From contig CAYMYN010000004.1 of NCBI GenBank assembly GCA_964394665.1, positions 186,001 through 250,000 on the forward strand: a DNA stretch of 64,000 bases, written 5' to 3'. The stretch is from CAYMYN01 sp964394665. GTDB lineage: Bacteria; Planctomycetota; UBA1135; GCA-002686595. A program made the position numbers and the translations under genes. Under the pieces are notes generated by a model. The model worked only from the letters and a program-made list of their open reading frames with translations, had not been told where the DNA came from and did not search any database. Positions 41,117 through 50,738 of this stretch are shown piece after piece; positions within the stretch are counted from its first letter, which is position 1; each line of letters opens with the position of its first letter.

Positions 41117-44100
41117 ATGAGCACCGCCCGGAAGACCACGCGAGTCCAAGCCGTACTGGGTTCCGCCCTGCTAGCCTTCGGCCTCGGCGCCTGCAGCGGA
41201 GGGGGCGGATCGGGGGCGAGCTCGTCCAGCGCCCAGTTCGTCCTCCAGGACATCGGAGTCTCGAGCGGGCAGATCTGGCAGATCAACCGCCCGATCGCCT
41301 TCACGTTCACCCAGCCGGTCGACTTCTCGACGGTGAACATGAACACGATCAACGTGGCCCAGATCAACGGCGCCCCGGCGATCGGCAGCTTCCTCCTCGA
41401 CGCCCAGGATCCGCGCAAGGTGTTCTTCTTGCCGACCTGCCCCACCGAGGCGGATCTCTCCGATGCCGGCCTCAAGCCGGGTGGGGTGCCCTACCGCATC
41501 CTGGTCGCCGGTTCGGACTCGAGCCCGGTGACGGTGCGTTCGACCAGCGGCAGCCCGCTCGTGGCCGGGCAGACGCTGGTCTTCCAGACCCCGACCTCGA
41601 CGATCCTGACCCAGTTGTTCCTGGATCCGGTCACGGGTCCGCCCAGCATCCTGACGCGCCAGGAGCCGGGTCAGGTCGGGACTCGCCTCGTGATCGGGGG
41701 CGATACGGCCAATCCGGTCTACTTCGTGCGCAACGAGTTCGGCGTGGGTCTGCTCGAGAACGGGATGGAGGTTCCCCTGAACCTCTACAGCCGCCCGGAG
41801 ACCCAAGTCGCGATCTACCTGGAGTTCAACCAGCCGATCAACCCGAGCGCGGAGAACGTCAGCCCGACTCGCCTGCGGCTGCAGTACGACTCGGATCCCG
41901 ACCCCTCGGTCCAAGTTTGGACGCCGGTCGCGACGCAGGTGGATCTCGTGGCCAACTGCACCGCGAGCGGCTCCACCGTGCGGATCACTCCGGTTGGCGT
42001 GCTGCCCCAGGATCGCGACCTACGGGTCTTCGTCAGCGCCGAGTTCGAGGACCTGGTCGGTGACCGGAACATCCTCCCCCTGGTCGACTTCGCGCGCATG
42101 ACCAGCGACTACTTCCAGGATGGGCTGGGCTTCCCGATCGACTTCACGGACGAGATCCGGGAGACCTTCCTGGTCGGCGGGGAACAGCCTGGTTCGATCC
42201 AGGACTCCGGCGTGGTGTTCGACGGCCCCCCGGCCAACTGGGCCAGCGGGTCGCTCTCGGCCGCGTTCGGCTTCAGCGGTTCGGGTGGCCCGGGCGGGAA
42301 CTTCGACTTCCACATCCCGCCGAACACGGACTTCATCTTCGACACCGCGGCGACTCTGGTCACGGGGGGCCCCGGAGGCCTGCCCGTCGCCCAGCAGTTG
42401 GTGATCGGCGGCCGCCTCGACGTGCGCAACCTGTTCATCCCGTCGACCTCGACCCTCCGGATCCAGGGGACGAATCCGGCCCTGATCCTGGCCTCGGGCA
42501 CGGTGACGATCCAGGGCTCGATCTCCGTCAACGGCAACCCGGGGCGCTCGGTGTTCACCGTGAACACGCCCACCCTCCCCGAGGGCGGTGCGAGCGGCCA
42601 GGCGGGCGGCGGCCGCGGGGGCACGGGCAGCTACATCACCACCGGTCCCACCCCGCGCGGTGGCGCGGGGAACGGCGCCTTCAACGTCGAAGGCCAGGGC
42701 GGCGAAGGGGGTGAGTCGGGCTATGGCACCAATGCCGGCACCAACGGCGCGAACCGCAAGGTGGCCGGCGGTGGTGGTGGGGTGTTCGGGCACAACCAGA
42801 TCCTCACCGGCGACTGCCCGGACCAGGGCTTCATCGGACTCGACGCCGAGGACGGATTCCCGGGCGCGCTCACGGTGTTCTCCGCGCTGCGCGCCGCGCC
42901 CATGCCCTGGGGCGGTCGATTCGGTCCCAAGCCCTTCCTGAACCCGATCGACAACGCGGCGGATCGCCTCGACGACTTCTATGGCGTGAAGATCGCCGAT
43001 GTCGGCACCCAGAACGCGCGCCTCGTGGTCGGCGAGCTTCCCAAGCCCTGGGCCGGCGCCGGGGGCGGGGCGGGTGGCGACGCCATCATCTCGGACACCT
43101 ACCCTCCGCCGACCTTCCAGTTCAACCAGCACAACAAGGGCGCTGGGGCGGGCGGTGGCGGCGGATCGCTGCACATCCAGGCGCTCGGCTCGATCGTCTT
43201 CGGGCCCTCGGGCCGGATCGTGGCCCGCGGCGGCGCGGGTGGTCGCGGCGAGTCGGTGAACTGGTCGTGGTCGGTGGGCGGTGGTTCGGGTGGGGGATCC
43301 GGTGGACACATCATCCTCCAGACGGCCAACCTGCTGGACCTCAGCGCTCTCACCCCCGGGGTACCCGCCATCACCGCGCGTGGGGGCCAGGGCGGTGCGG
43401 GCCCCAACAACCAGGGAGGGGCCTGGGAGAACGGCGAGACCCTCGCCTCCCAGGACTCCATCCACAACGGGGACCAGAGCGGCACCAACCAGGACAACCC
43501 GTTCTCCCTCAACGGTTGCCCCACGACCCAGCCCTTCGTCCGAACGGCGGGTGGTGACGGTGGACCGGGGATCATCCAGTTCCACGTCTCGAGCTTGAGC
43601 AACATCCGGTACCCCAACAACCAGGTGAACAACCTGGGTGGGCTCTGCAAGCCGGCGCCGCACGGCTACACCTGGAACGGGACCACCGGCTCCTGGAAGG
43701 ACCACCTCCTGCCGGAGTTCGGGTCGATCTCCCGCGCGCAGTCCAAGTGGGTCCCGCTCGGCGAGGTCACCGTGTCCCCCGGCACCGTCGTTCCGGACAA
43801 CATCGACTTCTTCTTCCAGGGCACGAACGCGCTCAGCGGCGAGATCGAGACCACGGGTCAGCACGTCACGCCCCTGGCTCCGATCCTGGCTCCCGCTGGG
43901 ACGATCGAGGACGCCGGCTTGCCGAATCTGGAGGACGGGGACCCGCGGACGATGCGTGTCTCGGGGGCCGACCTGGCGCCCGGTGACGCGTTCTACCGTC
44001 AGAACGCGAACCTCATGATCGGGTTCGGGCTCGACGTGGACGAGGGCGGCGGCAACGTCTCGAGCTACTTGATCGAGGCCGTTTCCTACGATTCCTTCGC

Positions 44101-44461
44101 GGACGTCTTCGCCTTCACCGTCGGCGCGGACCTCCCGACCGCGGGCACGGTCCTGGTGCGACCCAAGTTCTTCCAGGTCTTCACGGCCAACGAAGCCTCG
44201 CTGCTCCCGAGCACGGCCAAGGTCCAGATCCAGTTCCAGGCTGCCCCGGCGAGCGCGACGGGCCAGCCGAACGAGTCGGCCGTGTTCCCCGGCGCAGGCC
44301 AGTGGGCCAACGACATCTCGGTGCTCACGAACGCGCCCGCCGGGGTGAACTCGAGCTTCCGCTTCCTGCGGTTCCGGGTCTCCTTCGACATCGGCTCGAA
44401 CCTGAGCTTCGACACGCCGCGCCCGTCCCTGGACTTCCTGCGGATCCCGTTCCGCTTCTGA
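41117..44461 (+). CDS. Large glycine-rich lipoprotein, Ig-like and beta-repeat regions
   Basis: A 1114-residue protein with lipobox FGLGAC (C26) followed by SGGGGSG. The N-terminal Ig-like region (NRPIAFTFTQPVDFSTVN) and a second one (YLEFNQPINPSAENVSPTRLRL) precede repeats such as GTVTIQGSISVNGNPGR and a Gly-rich tract (about 495-770) with SIVFGPSGRIVARGGAGGRG. The end reads RFRVSFDIGSNLSFDTPRPSLDFLRIPF. Paralogous to the proteins at 44588 and 58220. The repeats suggest a parallel beta-solenoid, but this is inference. GTG at 41078 overlapping the previous stop is an alternative start; the ATG at 41117 gives a better signal peptide. Confidence 0.85.
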   Translation: MSTARKTTRVQAVLGSALLAFGLGACSGGGGSGASSSSAQFVLQDIGVSSGQIWQINRPIAFTFTQPVDFSTVNMNTINVAQINGAPAIGSFLLDAQDPRKVFFLPTCPTEADLSDAGLKPGGVPYRILVAGSDSSPVTVRSTSGSPLVAGQTLVFQTPTSTILTQLFLDPVTGPPSILTRQEPGQVGTRLVIGGDTANPVYFVRNEFGVGLLENGMEVPLNLYSRPETQVAIYLEFNQPINPSAENVSPTRLRLQYDSDPDPSVQVWTPVATQVDLVANCTASGSTVRITPVGVLPQDRDLRVFVSAEFEDLVGDRNILPLVDFARMTSDYFQDGLGFPIDFTDEIRETFLVGGEQPGSIQDSGVVFDGPPANWASGSLSAAFGFSGSGGPGGNFDFHIPPNTDFIFDTAATLVTGGPGGLPVAQQLVIGGRLDVRNLFIPSTSTLRIQGTNPALILASGTVTIQGSISVNGNPGRSVFTVNTPTLPEGGASGQAGGGRGGTGSYITTGPTPRGGAGNGAFNVEGQGGEGGESGYGTNAGTNGANRKVAGGGGGVFGHNQILTGDCPDQGFIGLDAEDGFPGALTVFSALRAAPMPWGGRFGPKPFLNPIDNAADRLDDFYGVKIADVGTQNARLVVGELPKPWAGAGGGAGGDAIISDTYPPPTFQFNQHNKGAGAGGGGGSLHIQALGSIVFGPSGRIVARGGAGGRGESVNWSWSVGGGSGGGSGGHIILQTANLLDLSALTPGVPAITARGGQGGAGPNNQGGAWENGETLASQDSIHNGDQSGTNQDNPFSLNGCPTTQPFVRTAGGDGGPGIIQFHVSSLSNIRYPNNQVNNLGGLCKPAPHGYTWNGTTGSWKDHLLPEFGSISRAQSKWVPLGEVTVSPGTVVPDNIDFFFQGTNALSGEIETTGQHVTPLAPILAPAGTIEDAGLPNLEDGDPRTMRVSGADLAPGDAFYRQNANLMIGFGLDVDEGGGNVSSYLIEAVSYDSFADVFAFTVGADLPTAGTVLVRPKFFQVFTANEASLLPSTAKVQIQFQAAPASATGQPNESAVFPGAGQWANDISVLTNAPAGVNSSFRFLRFRVSFDIGSNLSFDTPRPSLDFLRIPFRF

Positions 44462-44486
44462 TCGCGGAGCGTTCATCGCTCCCTAC

Positions 44487-44520
44487 CAGGTGGGCGGCCC
44501 CCTCGGGGGCCGCCCACCTG
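44487..44520 (+). terminator. Strong perfect hairpin after the 1114-residue lipoprotein gene
   Basis: CAGGTGGGCGGCCCCC (44487-44502) and GGGGGCCGCCCACCTG (44505-44520) are fully complementary with a 2-base centre (CTCG effective loop), 25 bases past the stop. No U-tract beyond GTT. Confidence 0.75.
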
Positions 44521-44587
44521 CGTTGGGCGGAGCCTGCTCGCGGAGCTCCCGGGAGGAGCGTGGGAAACGCGGGCGCGAAGCCGTCCA

Positions 44588-46414
44588 ATGCGGCGGATGG
44601 AGCTCCGATCGGCAGACCCCCGCGCCCCGTGGCGCGGGTTGCGCTGGGCGTTGGCCCTCGTCCCCCTGGCGTGCTCCCGACCCGCGCCGCCGGCCGGGTG
44701 GATCGAACTCGAGCAGGTCAGGCCCCGCCTCAAGGTCGGGGTCTTCCTGAACGAGCCGCTCACGCTGCACTTCTCGGGCGCCGTGGACCAGGCCTCCATC
44801 ACGCGCGAGAGCGTCCTCGTCCGCGACGCCGAGCGGGGATCCCTCGCGCGCGGTCGACTCGAGGTCCAGGACGGGACCGTCCGCTTCCTGCCCGACCTCC
44901 CGATGTCGCCGGGGTTGGCCGATGCCGGGTTCCAGCCGGGATCGCGGTACGACGTGGAGGTGCGTGGGTTCCCGGCCTTGGACGGCGTGCGGGCCGTCGA
45001 CGGCCGTCCGCTGGTGGCCACCTACCGCTGGTCCTTCGAGACCGCCTCGCAGGGGCAGGAGGGGACGCGCGTGCAACTCTTCGACGATCGCACGCCGCTG
45101 TGGGGGGCGCCACTTCGGCCACGCAGCCCGACGGTGCAGGTCGACCGCGCGCTGATCCTCGAGTGCGAGGAGCCCCTCGATCCGCGAACCCTGGCGGCGG
45201 CGGGGTTCCGCTTGCGCCCCGAGGGTACCGGCAATTGGATCCCCCTCGACGCGCGGTTGATCGCGAACGTCGACGAGGGCGAGCGCCCGTCCGTCGGCCG
45301 CACCCAGCTCGAGCTGCACCCACGCACGCCCCTCGCGCCCCGCTCCTACATCCTGACCCAGGAACGCGGCGGCCTGCGGGACTTCGGCGGCAACCCCGTG
45401 CTGTTGCACGGGGAACGGGGCCCCGAGCTGCGCATCGAGGTCATCCCAGCCGGTCCGTCGGCGCTGCACGTCGAGAGTTTCCTCGGGACCGAGGGGCGCT
45501 CGCCCGTCGCGGTTCCCGGAGCCGATGGCACGGCCCGCTGGTCCGGGGACGGCCTCGTCCGGGTGCGCATGCCCCTCGCCGCGGGGGACGGGCGAGCGGG
45601 GCGAGTCGAACTCGTCGGCGAGTGGGCGGAGCGCGATCTCCACGCCATCTCCCTCGAGGTGCCAGCCGGGCGACTCGCGACCCTCGGGGGAGCGGGACCC
45701 GTGATCCTGCGCGCGCAGGGGTCCCTGGTCGTCGATGGCCGGCTGAGCCGGGCGGGCTCGGGGCCGTCCGCCCTGGGCGAGCTCGCCGCCGCCCCAGGGG
45801 AGACGCTCACCGGCTGGCTCGGGCGCTTGCAGGACCTGGAGGCCGCCTGGACGGTCCTGATCGCGGGCGGAGACCTCGTCATCCGGGGCGAGCTCGACGT
45901 CGAGGGCCCGCTGCTGCTCGTCGCCGGCGGCCTGATCCGAGCCCCCTCGAGCGGACGGGTGCGCTCGGGCGTCGGGCACGTACGTCTGCTGGGGGACGGG
46001 GGAGGACCGGGCCTGCCGAGCACGGCGGGGCGCATCGCCCTCGTGCTGGACGAGGTGCGCTCCAATCCCCTCCGCGAGCCCCTGCTCTTCGCCGTGTTGT
46101 CGGGGCCGATCCCCGCGGCCGGTGGCGTCACGCGCTGGCTCGACTCGCGTGTGACGGCCGAGCAGCGCGACGGGCGACTCGAAGTGCTGTTCGTCCCCGA
46201 TCACGCCCCGCTCGAGGAGCCGGTCGAAGCTTGGGGTGCGCACGCGCACGTCGCCGCCCTCACCGACACGCCGCGCCTGCGCATCCTCGTCCGGCTCGAG
46301 GTGGGCCCGCCCCCCGAGCGAGATTCGCGGGCTGCGGACGGCGAAGCTGCACCCTGGAATCCACCCGTGGTGGACGATGTGATCCTCTCCTTCGAGCGCG
46401 CGCCGAGTCGCTGA
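44588..46414 (+). CDS. Shorter lipoprotein paralogue overlapping the prepilin peptidase gene
   Basis: A 608-residue protein with lipobox VPLAC (C29). It is homologous to the 1114-residue protein: NEPLTLHFSGAVDQASIT matches NRPIAFTFTQPVDFSTVN, and LADAGFQPGSRYDVEV matches LSDAGLKPGGVPYRILV. The repeat GSLVVDGRLSRAGSG and the later DLVIRGELDVEGP are degenerate copies of the glycine-rich repeat. The long Gly-rich tract and C-terminal domain are lost or shortened. The stop overlaps the prepilin peptidase ATG (TGATG), so the two are translationally coupled. Function unknown. Confidence 0.85.
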   Translation: MRRMELRSADPRAPWRGLRWALALVPLACSRPAPPAGWIELEQVRPRLKVGVFLNEPLTLHFSGAVDQASITRESVLVRDAERGSLARGRLEVQDGTVRFLPDLPMSPGLADAGFQPGSRYDVEVRGFPALDGVRAVDGRPLVATYRWSFETASQGQEGTRVQLFDDRTPLWGAPLRPRSPTVQVDRALILECEEPLDPRTLAAAGFRLRPEGTGNWIPLDARLIANVDEGERPSVGRTQLELHPRTPLAPRSYILTQERGGLRDFGGNPVLLHGERGPELRIEVIPAGPSALHVESFLGTEGRSPVAVPGADGTARWSGDGLVRVRMPLAAGDGRAGRVELVGEWAERDLHAISLEVPAGRLATLGGAGPVILRAQGSLVVDGRLSRAGSGPSALGELAAAPGETLTGWLGRLQDLEAAWTVLIAGGDLVIRGELDVEGPLLLVAGGLIRAPSSGRVRSGVGHVRLLGDGGGPGLPSTAGRIALVLDEVRSNPLREPLLFAVLSGPIPAAGGVTRWLDSRVTAEQRDGRLEVLFVPDHAPLEEPVEAWGAHAHVAALTDTPRLRILVRLEVGPPPERDSRAADGEAAPWNPPVVDDVILSFERAPSR

Positions 46415-47277
46415 TGACCGATCCCTTCACCCAGATCCCGATCCCGATCCTGTGCGGGGTGTTCGGTCTGTTCGTCGGCTCGTTCCTGAACGTCGTCGTC
46501 TACCGCTACCCGCTCGCGGACCAGACGGTCTCCAAGCCCAGGCGCTCGCGGTGCCCCAAGTGTGCCCACGAGCTCGCCTGGTACGAGAACGTGCCCGTCC
46601 TGTCCTGGTCCGTGCAGCTCGGTAGGTGCCGCTCCTGCGGCTGGCGCATCCCGTTCCGCTACCCGCTGGTCGAACTCCTGACCGCCGCCCTGTGGGTGCA
46701 CGCGGGTTGGTGGACTCCGGAGGGCGAGTACGGGTTGCTCCTCATCCGGCTGCTGGTCGTGTCGGCCCTGGTCGTAGCGACCTTCGTCGACCTCGACACG
46801 TTCGAGATCCCGGACTCGGTCTCGATCGGTGGGATGGTGGCGGCACCCATCCTGAGCCTCCTGGTCCCCGAGCTCCACGCCGACTCCAACGTCGTGCGTT
46901 GGATGAGCCCGGGGGCGGAGCACGTCGGCCGCATCGAAGCCCTCAGCGCCTGCCTCGCGGGCATGCTCGTCGGGGGCGGGACGCTATACCTGGTCGGGGC
47001 GCTCGGGACGCGGGCCTTCGGCCGGGAGGCGATGGGGTTCGGCGACGTCAAGCTCATGGCGGCCGGCGGGGGCTTCGTCGGGGCGGGCGGAGTGCTCGCC
47101 GCGTTGCTGATCGGCTCGCTCCTGGGGGCCATCGCGGGGCTCGCCAACCTCGTGCGGTTCTACCTGTTGATCCGCGGCCGCGATCGGGCGCGCCGGCGCA
47201 GGCGCGGCGCCGGGCGGGCCCTGGTCACGGCGCGCGCCGTCGCGAGCTACATCCCCTTCGGTCCCTACCTCGCCGTC
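46414..47277 (+). CDS. pilD: Prepilin peptidase / N-methyltransferase, 3' end lost in assembly gap
   Basis: 288 residues are visible. N-terminal methylase domain: GLFVGSFLNVVVYRYP (18-33) and the zinc cysteines C47, C50, C72, C75 (CPKC and CRSC). The aspartyl protease sites are D126-L-D128/IPD134 (FVDLDTFEIPDS) and GFGD211. Several TM helices follow. The sequence stops at IPFGPYLAV, a typical PilD near-C-terminal motif, where ten Ns begin (47278-47287). Probably about 20-30 residues are missing. It cleaves and methylates type IV pilins such as the one at 55198. Confidence 0.93.
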
Positions 47278-47287
47278 NNNNNNNNNN
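47278..47287. other. Assembly gap (10 N) in the prepilin peptidase gene
   Basis: Ten Ns replace an unknown length of sequence. After the gap no frame continues the PilD protein, so its stop codon lies in the missing part. Confidence 0.95.
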
Positions 47288-47452
47288 CTCCTCCGTCGTG
47301 CTTGAAGCGGGCGTGGAATCTTCCCACCTTCTGCGAGCGCTCGGCGCTCGGGCTCCCACCGGGCGCGCGACCCCCGCGGAGGCTCGGCCGACCGCCCGCG
47401 GATCCAGGGCGGCCCTTCCGTTCGCACCACGTCAAGCCAGACCCATCCACCC

Positions 47453-48157
47453 ATGATCCACCAACACCGCCGGACGTCTCGGCACTCCCGGGGCCTGATC
47501 CTCGCCGTCGCCCTCGCCGCGCTCGCCAGCTCTTGCGCCTCCGTCGAGACCTACAAGGAAGCCCTCTCGGAGCGCGACCAGGAGATCCTGCGCCTGCAGG
47601 AGGAGCGGGCCGAGCTGCGCCGCCAACAGCAGGGTCTGACCGGCGAGGTCCGCGACCTGCAGGTCCGGCTCCAGGAAGCCAGCGCCCGCCTGGCGCGAAC
47701 GAACACGCCCGCCCAGGAGCCCGCCCGTACCGGCACCCGGCGTTCGCCCGAACTCGAAGCCGTCGGCATCCTGGCCGAGGACCGCGGCGGGGACGTCGTC
47801 TACACGGTGCCCTCGGCGATCACCTTCCCGTCGGGCAGCGCGACCCTCTCCAAGGACGGGCAGAAGGCGCTGCGCGAACTCGCCAAGGTCCTCCAGCGCG
47901 ACCATCCGCGCGGGACGCTGCGCATCGAGGGCCACACGGACTCCGACCCGATCCAGAAGTCGAAGTTCGCCAACAACCGGGAGCTCTCCCTGGCCCGCGC
48001 GATGTCGGTGCTGAGCTTCCTGGTCGAGGAGTGCGGCCTGCCCGACCAGCAGTGCGTGATCACGGGCTTCGGGCCACACCGCCCTCGCGACGCGGGCTCG
48101 ACCGCGGACGCCAAGGCCCGCAACCGCCGCGTCGAGGTCGTCGTCACGCGCGGCTGA
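47453..48157 (+). CDS. OmpA-family lipoprotein with coiled coil
   Basis: A 234-residue protein. It has a signal peptide with lipobox-like LASSC (C28), a predicted coiled coil of Glu/Arg/Gln heptads (about 33-80), a short linker, and a C-terminal OmpA/MotB peptidoglycan-binding domain. The domain shows SAITFPSGSATLSKDGQKALRELAKVL, IEGHTDSDPIQKSKFANNRELSLARAMSVLSFL and ADAKARNRRVEVVV. It likely tethers the outer membrane to peptidoglycan in the Pal/MotB style. Its upstream region is partly lost to the gap. Confidence 0.9.
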   Translation: MIHQHRRTSRHSRGLILAVALAALASSCASVETYKEALSERDQEILRLQEERAELRRQQQGLTGEVRDLQVRLQEASARLARTNTPAQEPARTGTRRSPELEAVGILAEDRGGDVVYTVPSAITFPSGSATLSKDGQKALRELAKVLQRDHPRGTLRIEGHTDSDPIQKSKFANNRELSLARAMSVLSFLVEECGLPDQQCVITGFGPHRPRDAGSTADAKARNRRVEVVVTRG

Positions 48158-48239
48158 CAGTCGCGATCCGGGCCGATCGACGGGCGGCTGCCGACCGTGG
48201 CTCGTGCCTCGAGCCTTGTGATCGGTTCGAGGGGATCCC

Positions 48240-48273
48240 GCCGGGGCGCACCGTGTGAACGGGGCGCCCCGGC
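48240..48273 (+). terminator. Hairpin after the OmpA-like gene
   Basis: GCCGGGGCGC (48240-48249) and GCGCCCCGGC (48264-48273) form a perfect 10-bp stem with a 14-base loop. The other bases of the 48158-48479 spacer show only a TAGGAT hexamer (48397-48402) that could be a -10 for the next gene. Confidence 0.55.
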
Positions 48274-48479
48274 GCCGTAGCGGGCCGTCGTCGGCGGGCG
48301 GGAGCGGGGCGGACGGGCCGTGGGGGTGGGGAACGCGGGGGTTCGGATTTGCGCTCCCGCGGCCCGGGCCGGGCAGCGGTGGGGGAGGTGAGTGCGTAGG
48401 ATAGGCGCTCGCTGCGCGCGTCGCCGGACGCGCGCTGTCAGTGGATCCGCTCGAGAACACCCCAGCCCCATGGAGCGCG

Positions 48480-50498
48480 ATGACCCAGGGAGTTCAGGCC
48501 ATCCGGAACGTCTCTTTCGTCGGCCACCCCGGCTCGGGCAAGACCACCTTGGTCGATGCCCTGGCCCACCTGCTCGGCGCTTCGCAGCGCAAAGGATCGG
48601 TGGCCGACGGCACCAGCATCTGCGACACCGAGCCCGAGGAGCAGGAGCGCAGGAGCACGCTGCAGATCGCCGTGGTCCACGCCGAGGGAGCCGGCTGTAC
48701 CTGGAACCTGCTCGACACACCGGGGTATCCCGACTTCGTCGCGGAAGCCGAGGGCGCCATGTTCGCCTCCGACCTGGTGATCGCGGTCGTCAGTTGCACC
48801 AGCGGCATCACCTTCAACCTGCGCCAGAAGTTCAACAAGGCCGGTGAGCTCGGCCGGGCGCGCGCCATCATCCTGACCCACCTGGACGCGGAGAACGCGG
48901 AGTTCGATGCCACCGTCCGGGCGCTGCGCGCCGAGTTCACCAACCACTGCGTGCCGGCCTTCATCCCCGACGCGGACGGCCCGGCCTTCTCGGCGGTCCA
49001 CCCCAGCGTCGACGATCCCGAGGTCGAGTGGCGCCGGCGTTTCATGGACCGGGTCATGGATTCCTGCGAGGACGAGGCGCTCCTGATGGAGTACCTGGAG
49101 ACGCAGGATCTGACCCGCGAGCAGCTCGACGCGCATACGCCCAACGCCATCGCGCGCGGGGCGGTCATCCCGATCCTGGTCTGCAACCCCGAGAGCGGCC
49201 TGGGCGTGAAGGATGTGCTCGAGTGGTTGGCCGAGTTCGCGCCTTCCCCGCTGCTGACCCGGATCACGGACGCCGATGGTGAGCCCATCGAAGCCGTGGC
49301 CGACGGCCCGCCCGTCGGAACGGTCTTCAACGTCAAGACCGACCCGCACGTCGGCAAGGTGTGTCTGGCGCGCCTGTGGCGCGGAACCTTGGACTCCCAC
49401 GAGCCGCTCGTCGCCGCGGAGGGCGGCAAGGGCGAGAAGCCGGGCTCGGTGTTCCACCTCGTCGGGAAGAAGCGCGAGGCGCTCGAGAAGGCTTCCGCCG
49501 GCGACATCGTCGCGTTCTCGAAGGTCGACCACATCCACTACGGGATGAGCTTCACCAGCGCCGGCCATGACGTCGTGAGCGTGCCCATGCCGGCCCCGGC
49601 GGTCCCCTCGATGGCGGTCTCCGTGACGCCCAAGACGCGCTCCGACGAGCAGAAGATCGGCGAGGCGATGCACAAGCTGGTGGCCGAGGATCCGACGCTC
49701 CAGCTCGTGCACGATCCGCTCACGCACGAACTGGTGGTCCATGGCATGAGCGACCTGCACCTGCAGATCATGGAGAGCCGCCTCAAGCGGCGCTTCAACG
49801 TCGAGATCACGACCGCGCTGCCGCGCATCGCCTATCGCGAGACGATCACGCGCGCGGTCGAGGCCCACTACCGCCACAAGAAGCAGACCGGGGGCCGCGG
49901 GCAGTTCGGGGAGTGCTACCTACGGCTCAAGCCGCTGGAACGCGGCCTCGGCATCCAGTTCACGGACGGCGTGGTGGGCGGCGCGATCCCGCGCAACCTG
50001 ATCCCGGCCGTCGAGAAGGGCGTGCGCGAACAATGCGCCCAGGGCGTGCTCACCAACGGCACCGTGGTCGACGTCGAGATCGAGGTGTACGACGGGAAGT
50101 TCCACGCGGTCGACTCCGACGAGGCCAGCTTCAAGATGGCTGGCTCGCGGGCCTTCCGCGAGGGCTTCGCCAAGGCCAGCCCGGTGCTGCTCGAGCCGGT
50201 CATGGAACTCGAGATCCACGCGCCGACCGAAGCCGCGGGGACCATCTTCAGCGACATCACCAGCCAGCGTCGGGGTCATGTGCTCGACCAGTGGAACGAG
50301 GCCGATGGGCAGATCACGGTGGTGAAGGCGCACGTACCGCTCTCCACGGTCCAGACCTACCACCGTGACCTGAAGTCCCAGACGGCGGGCGAGGGTTTCT
50401 TCCGCATGGTCTTCGCCGACTACGCCCCGGTCCCCGCGGGCGAGCAGGCCAAGCTGCTCGCCGAGCACGGCAAGAAACGCGCGGCCGACGAGGATTGA
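48480..50498 (+). CDS. Elongation factor G-like GTPase (FusA2-type paralogue)
   Basis: A 672-residue EF-G-like protein from the ATG at 48480 (GTG at 48441 would add 13 residues). It has G1 GHPGSGKT (15-22), G3 DTPGY (79-83) instead of DTPGH, and G4 T133-H-L-D136 instead of NKxD. EF-G domains II-V follow (GTVFNVKTDPHVGKVCLARLWRG, then SDLHLQIMESRLKRRFNVE, GGRGQFGECYLRL, and DITSQRRGHV). The missing switch-II His and altered G4 place it in the EF-G-like group often called FusA2, whose function is not settled. The true fusA, normally in the str operon, is not in the window. Confidence 0.85.
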   Translation: MTQGVQAIRNVSFVGHPGSGKTTLVDALAHLLGASQRKGSVADGTSICDTEPEEQERRSTLQIAVVHAEGAGCTWNLLDTPGYPDFVAEAEGAMFASDLVIAVVSCTSGITFNLRQKFNKAGELGRARAIILTHLDAENAEFDATVRALRAEFTNHCVPAFIPDADGPAFSAVHPSVDDPEVEWRRRFMDRVMDSCEDEALLMEYLETQDLTREQLDAHTPNAIARGAVIPILVCNPESGLGVKDVLEWLAEFAPSPLLTRITDADGEPIEAVADGPPVGTVFNVKTDPHVGKVCLARLWRGTLDSHEPLVAAEGGKGEKPGSVFHLVGKKREALEKASAGDIVAFSKVDHIHYGMSFTSAGHDVVSVPMPAPAVPSMAVSVTPKTRSDEQKIGEAMHKLVAEDPTLQLVHDPLTHELVVHGMSDLHLQIMESRLKRRFNVEITTALPRIAYRETITRAVEAHYRHKKQTGGRGQFGECYLRLKPLERGLGIQFTDGVVGGAIPRNLIPAVEKGVREQCAQGVLTNGTVVDVEIEVYDGKFHAVDSDEASFKMAGSRAFREGFAKASPVLLEPVMELEIHAPTEAAGTIFSDITSQRRGHVLDQWNEADGQITVVKAHVPLSTVQTYHRDLKSQTAGEGFFRMVFADYAPVPAGEQAKLLAEHGKKRAADED

Positions 50499-50549
50499 CT
50501 CCACCTCCCCCGCGCGCGGCCAGCCCCGCGCGGCACGGCCCTAGCAGCC

Positions 50550-50588
50550 GGCGAGCCCCGGGAGCCTCCACGGCTCCCGGGGCTCGCC
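50550..50588 (+). terminator. Perfect 17-bp hairpin after the EF-G-like gene
   Basis: GGCGAGCCCCGGGAGCC (50550-50566) and GGCTCCCGGGGCTCGCC (50572-50588) with loop TCCAC, 51 bases past the stop. It insulates the pil cluster that follows. Confidence 0.75.
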
Positions 50589-50738
50589 CCGTCCTGCGCA
50601 CCCGTCCGGGGGGGCCCTCCCCAGACCCGCTGCGGGGCCCGGCCCGGGGGTCGAAGGCGTCGGGCTCCAGTCCTCCGCGGCCTCCGACCGAAGAGGGGAC
50701 GTCCAGGGCGCTGCCCTAGCGCTCCGAAGGAGGCCGGC

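Noticed and set aside
46414..48258. Continuous reading frame from prepilin peptidase across the N gap to 48258
   Set aside because: After the gap the translation is Pro/Arg-rich, lacks TM helices and runs antiphase through the OmpA-like gene.
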